64,000 nt of DNA from NCBI RefSeq assembly GCF_022570735.2, contig NZ_JANCNS010000002.1, positions 310,001 through 374,000 of the forward strand, written 5' to 3'. Of the stretch, positions 49,136-57,876 are shown one piece after another (position 1 is the first letter of the stretch; each line of letters begins with the position of its first letter). Made by a program: the position numbers and the translations under genes. Under the pieces are notes generated by a model. It did no database searches. It saw only the letters and a list, made by a program, of their open reading frames with translations, and was not told the DNA's origin. The stretch comes from Christiangramia oceanisediminis (GTDB taxonomy: Bacteria; Bacteroidota; Bacteroidia; Flavobacteriales; Flavobacteriaceae).

Positions 49136-49921
49136 TTAGTTTTTGGTTACCTGAGCAGTTGAAGATTCACCTTTATATCCAAGGTCTGGCATCATTCCAC
49201 CCTGTTTCACCTCATATTTTTCCACATACTGGAAGACATCGTCAAAAGCTTTTTTTCCTTCCTCACCTATAACTTTTTCATTTTCTGCGGCCATAGTCGC
49301 GTATTCAGCAGCGTCCTTTGTAGAGATTACCGCGACGAAATAATTACCCACATTGCCAAATCCGCTTCTATAGATGCGATAATGCATTTTGGAGCCTTTA
49401 TCAGCAAAAACCTGTTTAAGATCGGTCATTTCCTTTCTTATTTTACTCAGGTTTTGAGGAGAAACCTCCATTCGGTGCCACACCCTGTGATTTTTCCCCG
49501 GGGTTTCGGTATTCAGTCCATCTGGCATATAAGAAAGGCCTGCATCCAATACTACCACGTAATCACCATGCCTGTCGTAACATTTGTCGAAATCCTCGAA
49601 TATCTTCTGGAATTCATTATCTCCCATGGCTTCCCTTAGAGGTTCAAAAGACATGTTCTGAATATCGCTGAGACTGCTTATTGGAGTTATGGAAAGCACA
49701 GTACCATCATTCATATAGGCCGTGTTCCATTCAGCATCTTTAAGATTGTGCTTTTTGCACTGTTCCACGAAATTTTTAGAAATGCTCATATATTTTTCCA
49801 TCATCGAAGGTTTTACCTGGTCTTCGTGTATCCAGAAGGCCTGGTTAGCCTGTTGAGCGAATAATGAAAGTGAAAATATTAAGCTTAAAAGGAATCCGAT
49901 GTTTTTCAAATAATTTTTCAT
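49136..49921 (-). CDS. Secreted ABM/NIPSNAP-like paralogue A
   Basis: 261 aa with a signal peptide (MKNYLKNIGFLLSLIFSLSL to FAQQ). Two similar ~110-residue halves can be seen (FWIHEDQVKPSMMEKYMSIS and KMHYRIYRSGFGNVGNYFVA). This suggests two ferredoxin-like ABM/NIPSNAP-type modules. It is clearly a paralogue of the next gene (CYDRHGDYVVVLDAGLSYMP versus TYSQHGDYILMLDKELSYMP). No function is known. Encoded between paralogue B and the NTF2-like gene. Confidence 0.65.
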   Translation of the reverse strand: MKNYLKNIGFLLSLIFSLSLFAQQANQAFWIHEDQVKPSMMEKYMSISKNFVEQCKKHNLKDAEWNTAYMNDGTVLSITPISSLSDIQNMSFEPLREAMGDNEFQKIFEDFDKCYDRHGDYVVVLDAGLSYMPDGLNTETPGKNHRVWHRMEVSPQNLSKIRKEMTDLKQVFADKGSKMHYRIYRSGFGNVGNYFVAVISTKDAAEYATMAAENEKVIGEEGKKAFDDVFQYVEKYEVKQGGMMPDLGYKGESSTAQVTKN

Positions 49922-49939
49922 GATATTGATTTTTTGGTA

Positions 49940-50701
49940 TTAGTTATTAGATGCGTAAGAGAGGTCCATCCTCATATTGCCATGGTATCTATCCTGTTTG
50001 GGCATGGTTGCCTGAATTTCGTTTGCCAGCTGCTCACCTTCTGCTCCTAAAAGCGCCTGATTCTCAGCTCTCATCTTCTCCAGGCTATCTTTGTTTTCTG
50101 CTGCCACAGCGACCATGTAGAAATTGCCCATATTTCCGAAACCGCTTTTATAGACTCTGTAATGCACCTTAGATCCTTTTTTGGTATAGAGGTCTCTGGC
50201 TTTTCGAGCTACTTCTTCAGCTTTTTTCTCTTTTCCTGGCGGAATATGGTAATAAGTGATTTCCCTGAAATTCTTTCCTGTTGGTGTTTGCGTGATGCCG
50301 GTTGGCATGTAGCTTAATTCCTTGTCCAGCATCAGGATATAATCTCCATGTTGACTATAAGTATCGTCAAAGGCACTGAACATTTTCTCCAAATTCTCCT
50401 GTCCCATCTTTTTACCCAGCTTTTCGAACGGATCATTATCCAGATCGGCCATTTTGTTGATTGGGACCAGGTACATCACCCGGTTATCCTCGCTTTGAAA
50501 CGTCACCCAGCTGGTATTGATCTTGTGCTGCTTAATGGCATTTAGCACCGTTTTATCGGCTTCGATATGTTTATCCATCTTGCCGTCTACAACATGATCT
50601 TCATGAACCATGTACATTTGGTACCTGTCTTTTTGAGCATTTAAATTAAAACTGAGGAGTAGTAGAAGGATAGGAACTAGCAGTTGTGTTTTTGTTTTCA
50701 T
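49940..50701 (-). CDS. Secreted ABM/NIPSNAP-like paralogue B
   Basis: 253 aa with a signal peptide ending FNLNAQ. Same architecture as paralogue A: MYMVHEDHVVDGKMDKHIEA, then HGDYILMLDKELSYMPTGIT and KVHYRVYKSGFGNMGNFYMV. The two genes are 18 bp apart and look like a tandem duplication. The first gene of the cupin/NTF2 group. Confidence 0.65.
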   Translation of the reverse strand: MKTKTQLLVPILLLLLSFNLNAQKDRYQMYMVHEDHVVDGKMDKHIEADKTVLNAIKQHKINTSWVTFQSEDNRVMYLVPINKMADLDNDPFEKLGKKMGQENLEKMFSAFDDTYSQHGDYILMLDKELSYMPTGITQTPTGKNFREITYYHIPPGKEKKAEEVARKARDLYTKKGSKVHYRVYKSGFGNMGNFYMVAVAAENKDSLEKMRAENQALLGAEGEQLANEIQATMPKQDRYHGNMRMDLSYASNN

Positions 50702-50876
50702 CTTACGTTGTTTTTTGATTTGATTAATGGCTGGTTCAACGATAGATGATGGGTAACCGAAATTTAATTAATATTAAGGTTGGTTTGCTTTGGTTTAGGA
50801 CGAAGCACCCGATTCTTTTACCGTAGTGGTCAAATGAGTTAGCAGAAACAGCAACTTTGGCAAAATTCAGTATTCC

Positions 50877-51560
50877 TTACAATACCCTTAAATGTTCCAG
50901 TAATTCGTTCCTTACGGCCTTGCTTAGTGGGATATATTTTGAATTGATGATGACGTAATTTTTACCAATCTCATCTATATGGTTTAGGTTAACCAGGAAA
51001 GACCTGTGAATGCGCAGGAAGTTGGAATTCAAAAGTTTTTCATCCACTTCCTTCAAAGTAGTGACCAGCAGGTATTTTCTGGTTCGGGTGTGCAACCTGC
51101 AATAGTTTCTGTCTGCTTCCACATATTGAATATCCATCAGTGAAATGCGAAGCATTTTATCCCGGTCCCTGATAAAAATGCGGTCTTTCAGAATAAAATG
51201 TTCTGCCCGGGGAGGTGCCAGCTGTGCAGGTTTTATTTGCTTAAAGGTTTTCTTTAATCGCTTCTGAAAATTAAGCTGGGAAAGCTTCTTCAGCAACTTC
51301 TCTGCGGGTTGTTCCTCTTTAAAACGCAATACCGGGAAAGCCGAATTTTTCGAATTCGACTCAAAGCCGTTCAAGGTTCCGGAAAGACGGTCTTCAAGCA
51401 GAACCAAATCTGGCGCCTCCTGTTTAATAAAACTTAAAGCCTCCTTGGCTCGTGAAAAAATGCCGGTGATTTGATAACCCAGTTGATCCAGCTGCAGGGA
51501 TAATTTGGCAGCCCTGCATAAATTATTTTCAACTATGACTATCCTCGTATCTCTTTGCAT
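50877..51560 (-). CDS. LytTR response-regulator-like protein with degenerate receiver
   Basis: 227 aa. The receiver-like domain is residues 5-80 (TRIVIVENNLCRAAKLSLQL). The phospho-acceptor position reads LLEDRLSG with Glu56 where the canonical Asp would be, and the second acidic pocket residue is Asn (EN for DD/ED). The LytTR DNA-binding domain is ~125-225 (FIRDRDKMLRISLMDIQYVE, then RIHRSFLVNLNHIDEIG). It has no obvious partner kinase nearby. It is upstream of the operon for the secreted paralogues and divergently spaced from the channel gene. Confidence 0.8.
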   Translation of the reverse strand: MQRDTRIVIVENNLCRAAKLSLQLDQLGYQITGIFSRAKEALSFIKQEAPDLVLLEDRLSGTLNGFESNSKNSAFPVLRFKEEQPAEKLLKKLSQLNFQKRLKKTFKQIKPAQLAPPRAEHFILKDRIFIRDRDKMLRISLMDIQYVEADRNYCRLHTRTRKYLLVTTLKEVDEKLLNSNFLRIHRSFLVNLNHIDEIGKNYVIINSKYIPLSKAVRNELLEHLRVL

Positions 51561-51623
51561 ATGGAAAGCTTTGCATAAAGATACTGAAACTATTGTTAAT
51601 CAGGCTTTTATATTAGGATGATA

Positions 51624-52256
51624 TTAATCAGCTTTAGTGGATTTTGGATAAAAATTAGGCAGGGTAAGGTGGTATTTTACAGCTAAAAGCCTGATGATTA
51701 TAACGATCAGGGAAGTGACCACATAGATCACATCGATGTTTACCTGGTAGCGGTGCATGATCACGAAGAACAGTCCGCCAATGATACATGCAGTTGCATA
51801 AAGTTCTGCCTTGCGGAAGATAACGGGAATTTCATTACACAGGATATCCCTGATCACACCTCCAAAAGCACCTGTCATACCCCCAAGGGCAATGGAAATC
51901 AAAGGATGCAGGCCATTCTGTATTCCGGTTTCCACACCGGTTATAGTGAATACTCCAAGACCAATGGTGTCAAATAGAAAAAGAGACTTTTTAAGATATT
52001 CCAGTTTGTTGCGAAAAATGATCGCTATAATGACCGAAATGCCTATCAAATAAACATAAAATAAGTTGTGCATCCAGTTAACAGGTGTCTGGCCAATTAA
52101 AACATCTCTTAAGGTACCGCCACCTGTAGCGGTAACAAAACCTATGATAAAAATACCAAAAAGGTCCATGCGCCTGTTCATAGCTGCCAGGGCACCGGAA
52201 ATGGCAAAAGCGACGGTACCAAGCAGGTCGAAGATGTTGAACAAACTCATTTCCAT
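51624..52256 (-). CDS. UPF0126/TRIC-type membrane channel
   Basis: About 210 aa from the ATG at 52256; a TTG three codons earlier and an ATG two codons later are alternatives. Seven membrane segments form two repeats with the paired motifs FDLLGTVAFAISGALAA and FLFDTIGLGVFTITGVETG. The glycines in TGGGTLRDVLIG and GMTGAFGGVIRDIL line the pore of bacterial TRIC/UPF0126 cation channels. Not obviously in an operon. Confidence 0.88.
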   Translation of the reverse strand: MEMSLFNIFDLLGTVAFAISGALAAMNRRMDLFGIFIIGFVTATGGGTLRDVLIGQTPVNWMHNLFYVYLIGISVIIAIIFRNKLEYLKKSLFLFDTIGLGVFTITGVETGIQNGLHPLISIALGGMTGAFGGVIRDILCNEIPVIFRKAELYATACIIGGLFFVIMHRYQVNIDVIYVVTSLIVIIIRLLAVKYHLTLPNFYPKSTKAD

Positions 52257-52412
52257 ACTTGGCAAAGGTAATTTTATCTTTTAATTTTGTTCAGGCTCAG
52301 GCAGTTTTTGCCCTGATTTTTGGCCTTTATTAACAAATAGAGGATCTTAATAACAATCATTGTAAGTTTTTGATTAAACTACCTACTTTTACAAAAGTGA
52401 AAAATAAGTAAG

Positions 52413-53405
52413 ATGAGCGAAAATACTGAAAGAATAAAATGTTTGATCATAGGTTCAGGTCCTGCAGGTTACACCGCTGCGATCTATGCGGCGCGTGCCG
52501 ATATGAAACCTGTGATGTATACAGGTCTTGAACCAGGTGGGCAGCTTACCACTACAACCGAAGTGGATAATTTTCCAGGCTACCCTCAGGGAATTGATGG
52601 ACCAAAGATGATGATGGATCTTCAGGAACAGGCCGAGCGTTTTGGAACTGAAGTTCGAATAGGAATGATCACTGAAGTGGAATTTTCAAAGGAATTTGGT
52701 GGCATCCACAGGGCCTGCGTAGATAACAAGACCTGGATCGAAGCTGAAAGTGTGATCATATCTACCGGCGCTACCGCTAAATACCTTGGTTTGCCAAGCG
52801 AACAAAGATTGCGTGGGGGAGGAGTATCTGCCTGCGCCGTTTGCGACGGATTTTTCTATAAAGGCCAGGATGTTGCCATCGTAGGAGGTGGAGACACTGC
52901 TGCAGAAGAGGCAACCTATCTTGCCAATATCTGTAACAAGGTGACCATGCTGGTTCGTAAAGATTATATGAAGGCTTCTAAGGCCATGCAACACAGGGTT
53001 GAAACCACGAAAAATATAGACCTTAGGTACAACACCGAAGTTGACGAGATCCTTGGTGACCAGGTTGTGGAAGGTTTACGTATGGTAAACAACCAGACCG
53101 GGGAAAAAGAGGAGATCAAAATCACCGGATTTTTTGTAGCTATTGGTCACAAGCCAAATACCGATATTTTCAAGGGATGGCTGGATATGGATGAAACCGG
53201 ATACGTGATCACCAAAGGCAAGACTACTAAAACCAATATTCCTGGAGTTTTTGCTTCGGGAGATGTTCAGGATAAGGTATACAGGCAGGCGATCACAGCA
53301 GCTGGAACCGGTTGTATGGCAGCGCTTGATGCAGAAAGATACCTTGCAGAGATCGAAACCGAAGAAGACATCGAAAAACCTCAAACCAGGCCAGAAACCG
53401 TATAA
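52413..53405 (+). CDS. trxB: Thioredoxin reductase (NADPH)
   Basis: 330 aa. The FAD Rossmann GSGPAG is at 14-19, the redox-active C141-AV-C144 in SACAVCDGFF, the NADPH Rossmann GGGDTAAEEATYLA near 157-170, and GVFASGDVQDKVYRQAITAA near 290. It reduces thioredoxin and so ties in with the many TlpA/redoxin proteins in the window. Monocistronic, with its own terminator. Confidence 0.95.
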   Translation: MSENTERIKCLIIGSGPAGYTAAIYAARADMKPVMYTGLEPGGQLTTTTEVDNFPGYPQGIDGPKMMMDLQEQAERFGTEVRIGMITEVEFSKEFGGIHRACVDNKTWIEAESVIISTGATAKYLGLPSEQRLRGGGVSACAVCDGFFYKGQDVAIVGGGDTAAEEATYLANICNKVTMLVRKDYMKASKAMQHRVETTKNIDLRYNTEVDEILGDQVVEGLRMVNNQTGEKEEIKITGFFVAIGHKPNTDIFKGWLDMDETGYVITKGKTTKTNIPGVFASGDVQDKVYRQAITAAGTGCMAALDAERYLAEIETEEDIEKPQTRPETV

Positions 53406-53431
53406 GTTTGAGAAGTGTATATAAATAGAAA

Positions 53432-53455
53432 ATCCCGCATTTGCGGGATTTTTTG
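53432..53455 (+). terminator. Terminator of trxB
   Basis: AATCCCGC-ATTT-GCGGGATTTTTT hairpin 27 bp after the stop. Confidence 0.85.
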
Positions 53456-53472
53456 CTTTTCAGGGCTCTCTG

Positions 53473-53772
53473 TTAGTTATCGGTTTTGACCTTGACCTCG
53501 TCTCCGTCGATCTTTACTTTAGACTCGCTGCCATCGGCCCGATCTACCTTCTTTTTATATTCGTCTTCGTCTTTTTTGATCTTGATCTCATCTCCCTCGG
53601 GCGTTTCGATTTTTATCTTATCACCTCCGTCTTTCACTTTCACCTCGTTATTTGGATCTTCCATCATTTGCTCAACTTCAGATTTCTCTTCTTCGTTTGC
53701 AGCATTTCTGCACGAAACAAAAGCAAGACTCAAAAAAAGTACTATACCAAGATTTCTTATTATACCTTTCAT
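53473..53772 (-). CDS. Small acidic/basic-repeat lipoprotein
   Basis: 99 aa lipoprotein, lipobox LAFVSC (Cys21). The mature part is highly charged with short near-repeats: KVKDGGDKIKIETPEGDEIKIKKDE, then KVKIDGDEVKVKTDN (named by its pieces). No family is recognised. The next gene to the right is a GIN-domain protein, but it reads as a separate unit. Confidence 0.6.
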   Translation of the reverse strand: MKGIIRNLGIVLFLSLAFVSCRNAANEEEKSEVEQMMEDPNNEVKVKDGGDKIKIETPEGDEIKIKKDEDEYKKKVDRADGSESKVKIDGDEVKVKTDN

Positions 53773-53857
53773 TTTTATCTGTTTTTAAATGAAGAGGTAA
53801 AAATAGGTTATCACTGCTTGCGCAGGATATTTTTTGGAAAACTTTAATAGTAAAGAT

Positions 53858-54700
53858 TTATTTGAACAGGCCGCTGCTGAATTCTTTTTTTGAAATACTT
53901 GCTTCTCCTTTAAATTCCAGAATTTCGATCTTTGGCTCATTATAAATTTCGATCTCGCTATCTCCGGTAGCATGAATCCTGAGCGTTTCGGTAACATTTA
54001 TCTTTAATTCGCAATCTCCCTGGGCCAGTACTTCGGCCTGTGAACTGCTAAGATTTTCACCATCGAATTTGGATGACTGGTCTGCTCGAACCTGTAATTC
54101 CTGGATTTCTCCCTCAATACTGGCCGAGCCCTTTTCGTAAAGATCGATCTCGAAGGCCGGACTGTTGACGAGGGCTTCCACCTGGGAAGATTTGTTGATC
54201 TGGAACCGAGCTTTTTCCGAATTGATATTGAGTTCAGATTTTGAATCATCATGCTGGGTAAGGCTGAAAACCCTGGCTTTGATGGTAAAGTAAGCCCTTG
54301 CTTTATCCTTTACCTGAAGGCTTAGATCACCGGAATAAATATCCTGAAGCCCGGAAATCTCTACCTCGTCTTCTGCTGTGATACTTTTGAGACTGTCAGT
54401 AAACGTGATTCTAAGTTCCTGTCTTTTGGCCTTCTGAAATTCCTTAACCGGTTTGATCACCAGGACACCGTCAAGAACTTCGGTAAGTATATAATCGTGT
54501 AGGTTATCATCGGCTTCGATCTCTACCATAGGTTGGTTTCCTTTAAGGATACCTACTTCCAGTTCGCCAGACACTTTTATGGAGTGGAATGTTGAAAGAT
54601 CGTATTGCTCGGTTTTCACATTCCGGCTGCCTTTTAATTTATCCTGGGCATTCGAAGGAACTACGAATAATAGCAGAAATAAGGGTAGAAATTTATACAT
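53858..54700 (-). CDS. Exported GIN-domain (DUF2807) adhesin-like protein
   Basis: 280 aa. The signal peptide ends about residue 18 (SNAQD). A beta-helix-like GIN domain starts with FHSIKVSGELEVGILKGNQP and has VEIEADDNLHDYILTEVLDG, with repeated strands that pair S/D-rich turns (ISGLQDIYSG). DUF2807/GIN proteins are thought to be envelope-associated. It ends the PadR-PspC group, separated by a terminator from the small 51 aa gene. Confidence 0.8.
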   Translation of the reverse strand: MYKFLPLFLLLFVVPSNAQDKLKGSRNVKTEQYDLSTFHSIKVSGELEVGILKGNQPMVEIEADDNLHDYILTEVLDGVLVIKPVKEFQKAKRQELRITFTDSLKSITAEDEVEISGLQDIYSGDLSLQVKDKARAYFTIKARVFSLTQHDDSKSELNINSEKARFQINKSSQVEALVNSPAFEIDLYEKGSASIEGEIQELQVRADQSSKFDGENLSSSQAEVLAQGDCELKINVTETLRIHATGDSEIEIYNEPKIEILEFKGEASISKKEFSSGLFK

Positions 54701-54726
54701 ATTGAAGATTTAGATTTATCAAATAT

Positions 54727-54756
54727 AAAAAAAGCCTCCGCGAGGAGGCTTTTTCT
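54727..54756 (-). terminator. Terminator inside the PspC/GIN group
   Basis: AAAAAAAGCCTCC-GCGA-GGAGGCTTTTTCTTT; on the minus strand it lies directly after the 51 aa gene. Confidence 0.75.
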
Positions 54757-54764
54757 TTGGAAGA

Positions 54765-54920
54765 TTAGCTGTTCAATATGTGTTGTTTGACCTGAAGTTC
54801 CTTAAAAACCTCGACCTGCTCTATCTGAGGATCGCTTTGTGCTGTTTCAGATTGAATCATTTCCTGTCCGAAAAAAATTCCCATCAAAAAACTAATTAAA
54901 AGGTTGATCAATGAACTCAT
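54765..54920 (-). CDS. 51 aa small membrane-anchored protein
   Basis: Reads MSSLINLLISFLMGIFFGQE, then MIQSETAQSDPQIEQVEVFK and ELQVKQHILNS. One N-terminal hydrophobic helix is followed by a polar tail. It starts 2 bp after the stop of the PspC gene and ends at a terminator, so it is likely translated with PspC. Short frames like this are easily missed by annotation. Confidence 0.55.
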   Translation of the reverse strand: MSSLINLLISFLMGIFFGQEMIQSETAQSDPQIEQVEVFKELQVKQHILNS

Positions 54921-54922
54921 GA

Positions 54923-56686
54923 CTAATTGTTATTAATTTCGATTCCGTTGCTGTCTATGGTGATTCGATGAGCTTTTTTATCGTTCACTTCAATTCCTTC
55001 TTCATTCACTCGAATGTTCACTTCCTTTCCATCCACATCAACCCTGGCGTTAAAGTCGTCTGAAGGGTCGTTGTCTTCAGTTTCATCTCCCCAGTTTTCG
55101 TTGGAATCCTCATCCCAGCTTTCTACCGGACAGTCTTCACAGCTGGTCTCACCTTCGAGTACCTTCAGGAAATGCTCTTCCTCGCCGCTAATAAGAATAT
55201 CCCCATAGTAATCGGCGTTTCTATGGAAAGATGACGTATTATCATCAGCAAAGAAAGTGATCCCCTCCGGGAGGAAGACCGTTACCTGTACTTCCTGATC
55301 CCTGTAGCCAAAGCTGGAATCGGAGGTGAAATAACTGTCCAGTAACAATTCGTTCCCTAAAAGACTCGTGGAATAATTGATGTTTTCGGCACGTTCTCGC
55401 GCATCCTGGAAATCTTTTCCTTCTGCCGATTTAAGCACCTCGATCTTTCCAATGGAATCCTTCGTAGACTTCACGATAAGCCTGATGTCGTTACCCACCA
55501 GTACCTTGTTGCCATTTTCATAGGCAACCCTGAAATCGGAACTTTTCCAGGTCTTCCTGGAAAGTTCCGGGTTGTTACGCATTCTCAGGAAAAGAGTGTC
55601 CTCTGGAGTAACCATCAGGTTCTCAGAGCTGGCAACTTCCCCATCAAATGCACGGTGAGTAGCCTGGCTGACACCTATTACACTTAAACCTATCACCGAA
55701 ATTAACCACAGTCCCAGCAGGGTAAGCGAAGCTATCCTTCCTATGGACTTCAGGTTTTTCACCAGGATCTTTAGTCCTAATACGAACAGGAAGAAAAACG
55801 GGATTCCAACTGCAAAGAACGTGAGTAAGGATATTAACCATAATGGAGCGCCGCTGTTCACCATATCTATATAATCGGTCCATGGTGCGTCTACGATCCC
55901 GAAGGTGCCTACTGCGAACAGCCCAACAAAAAGAGCGATTAAGGTAGAACCTGCGATTAATAATAATAAGATCCCAACGAATTTTACGATCAGTTTCAGA
56001 CAGAACTTGATAATATTACCAAGGGTTGTAGCTGCCGAGCTGGCTCCGGCGCTTGCCTGCCTTCCATATCTCTCGTAGTCTACATTTTTTATACTATCTG
56101 AAACCTCGTGAAAACCCTCACGTATCTTCTTTTCGATATTGCTGATGGTAACCTCCTCTCCGCGCATGGCCAGTTTATCGGCCGTGGTTTTTGCTTCCGG
56201 AACAAAGATCCAGAAGGCGATATAAATAAGGATAAAGGCACCACTGGAAAAAATGGTCAAAAGAATCCACAAAAGGCGCACCCAGATGGCTTCTATTCCC
56301 AGGTAGTGTCCCAGTCCGGAGGAAACTCCGCCAACATATCCGTTTTCAGTATCTCTGAATAATTTTTTACCCACCGATTTCGTGCTTCGGCTTCTTCCCG
56401 GTTCATCGTCGAAGATCTCATCATCTACCAGGTAATCTTCGGGTTGTCCCATTATAGTGATGACCTCTTCAACTTCCTTACTGCTTATTACCTGCCGTTC
56501 ATTCTTGATCTTTTCATTAAATAATTCAGCAATACGGGCCTCGATATCAGAGATGATCTCATCGCGTCCCTGCGTATTGGAGAAAGAATGCCTTATTGCC
56601 TCCAGATACCTCTGTAACTTGGCATATGCATCCTCATCTATATGAAAGAAAATGCCGGCAAGATTTATATTTACTGTCTTATTCAT
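54923..56686 (-). CDS. PspC-domain membrane protein with C-terminal beta domain
   Basis: 587 aa. The N-terminal 60 residues (NINLAGIFFHIDEDAYAKLQ) are a short cytoplasmic module. The PspC domain is about residues 107-165 (KKLFRDTENGYVGGVSSGLG, then HYLGIEAIWVRLLWILL). Several more membrane spans follow, and a large C-terminal soluble domain (residues ~330-587) has acidic clusters including a paired C in TSCEDCPVES. This large PspC form with GIN or DUF2807-like neighbours is usual in Flavobacteriia. PspC in enterics activates phage-shock; here it is controlled by the PadR protein just upstream. Confidence 0.85.
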   Translation of the reverse strand: MNKTVNINLAGIFFHIDEDAYAKLQRYLEAIRHSFSNTQGRDEIISDIEARIAELFNEKIKNERQVISSKEVEEVITIMGQPEDYLVDDEIFDDEPGRSRSTKSVGKKLFRDTENGYVGGVSSGLGHYLGIEAIWVRLLWILLTIFSSGAFILIYIAFWIFVPEAKTTADKLAMRGEEVTISNIEKKIREGFHEVSDSIKNVDYERYGRQASAGASSAATTLGNIIKFCLKLIVKFVGILLLLIAGSTLIALFVGLFAVGTFGIVDAPWTDYIDMVNSGAPLWLISLLTFFAVGIPFFFLFVLGLKILVKNLKSIGRIASLTLLGLWLISVIGLSVIGVSQATHRAFDGEVASSENLMVTPEDTLFLRMRNNPELSRKTWKSSDFRVAYENGNKVLVGNDIRLIVKSTKDSIGKIEVLKSAEGKDFQDARERAENINYSTSLLGNELLLDSYFTSDSSFGYRDQEVQVTVFLPEGITFFADDNTSSFHRNADYYGDILISGEEEHFLKVLEGETSCEDCPVESWDEDSNENWGDETEDNDPSDDFNARVDVDGKEVNIRVNEEGIEVNDKKAHRITIDSNGIEINNN

Positions 56687-57023
56687 GGTTCTTCTTTTTT
56701 TGAGTGGTTACAATGTTCACTGCTGTTTGCAGTTCATCCCAGGTTCCGGTTAATTCCCTGAGAAAAATTTTCCCGGTCTCGGTGAGACCATAATATTTAC
56801 GTGGTGGCCCGCTGGAAGACTCTTCCCATCTATAGGAAAGAAGTCCTGCATTCTTAAGCCTGGTTAGAAGAGGGTAAATGGTCCCTTCTACCACCAGCAA
56901 CTTGGCGTCTTTAAGCGTATCCAGAATCTCGGCCACGTAGGCGTCTTCATCCCGGAGAACCGAGAGAATGCAATATTCCAGTACACCCTTACGCATTTGG
57001 GCTTTTGTGTTCTCTATCTTCAT
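56679..57023 (-). CDS. PadR-family transcription regulator
   Basis: 114 aa winged-helix regulator: KGVLEYCILSVLRDEDAYVA, then EILDTLKDAKLLVVEGTIYP and LLTRLKNAGLLSYRWEESSS, ending in a dimerisation helix. It overlaps the PspC gene by 8 bp (its stop lies inside the PspC start) and abuts DUF4870 by 4 bp, so it is in the same operon and probably represses it. Confidence 0.9.
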   Translation of the reverse strand: MKIENTKAQMRKGVLEYCILSVLRDEDAYVAEILDTLKDAKLLVVEGTIYPLLTRLKNAGLLSYRWEESSSGPPRKYYGLTETGKIFLRELTGTWDELQTAVNIVTTQKKKNHE

Positions 57024-57559
57024 AGTGCTTGTTTTTGTGTAGAATTAAACTGTTCATTTTTTGATTGATTGAATTGATGATTACTTTGTGGATCAATAGA
57101 TCCTAAAAAATTGATGGTTAATGGATATTTATATGCTTTACCTTCATGAGCACTGATACTGGCAGATATCACGGTGAATATTTCAAGAATAAAAAGACCC
57201 AGTAAGATAATCCCCAGGATACTGATGATCACTATAAATGGAATAGCTTTTGAAAAATCACCTAGCATGAACTGGTCGTCTCCAAAATAGAAGGGTTTTC
57301 CTTCTCCTAATTGTAATCCAAAAAACAGGATCGTTACAGCTCCTGCCGCAATTAAGAATACCGAGTAGAGAAAGATGCTTAACTGAAAGTTCAAGGCATT
57401 TCTTCCATGATGATCTACAAAAGGGTCTTCCTTGCGGCTTAGCCATAACAGCGTTGGAAAAATGAAATTCCCCAACGGGATAAAGAACTGTGAAAATACC
57501 GATAGATGAAGTACGGTTGCCAGAGTCCTGTTTTGATTGATGTTTGTTGATGATGTCAT
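57020..57559 (-). CDS. DUF4870 membrane protein
   Basis: 179 aa with three to four membrane spans: LHLSVFSQFFIPLGNFIFPT, FVDHHGRNALNFQLSIFLYS and IPFIVIISILGIILLGLFIL. The HHGRNALNFQ motif is characteristic of DUF4870. It overlaps the PadR gene by 4 bp. Confidence 0.85.
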   Translation of the reverse strand: MTSSTNINQNRTLATVLHLSVFSQFFIPLGNFIFPTLLWLSRKEDPFVDHHGRNALNFQLSIFLYSVFLIAAGAVTILFFGLQLGEGKPFYFGDDQFMLGDFSKAIPFIVIISILGIILLGLFILEIFTVISASISAHEGKAYKYPLTINFLGSIDPQSNHQFNQSKNEQFNSTQKQAL

Positions 57560-57582
57560 TGATGTTGTTTTTAATTATTTCC

Positions 57583-57711
57583 TTAAAGGAACATATTGGT
57601 TATAAAAAATAGATAGATGAATGCTATAACCATATAGATCTGAAATTTTCGGCTTATTCCAAATTCGGAATTTGTGTAAGCCATTGCTGAATTGATTGAT
57701 GATGTTTTCAT
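57583..57711 (-). CDS. 42 aa small membrane protein
   Basis: Reads MKTSSINSAMAYTNSEFGIS, then RKFQIYMVIAFIYLFFITNM and FL. One hydrophobic helix at the C-terminus. It starts upstream of the DUF4870 gene (24 bp between its stop and the DUF4870 start) and probably leads the PadR-PspC operon. Confidence 0.5.
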   Translation of the reverse strand: MKTSSINSAMAYTNSEFGISRKFQIYMVIAFIYLFFITNMFL

Positions 57712-57876
57712 GACTTTTTGATTTGATGATATATAACCTATTAGAATCTTATACAAATATATATCTAAAAGAAGGTATTATGCAAAACAAAGTACCTAAA
57801 TTTAACAAAATATTAGGAATTTAAGGCTGGATAATATTTCCTATTTTTACAATTGAACCAATCAAAAAACCATTAA

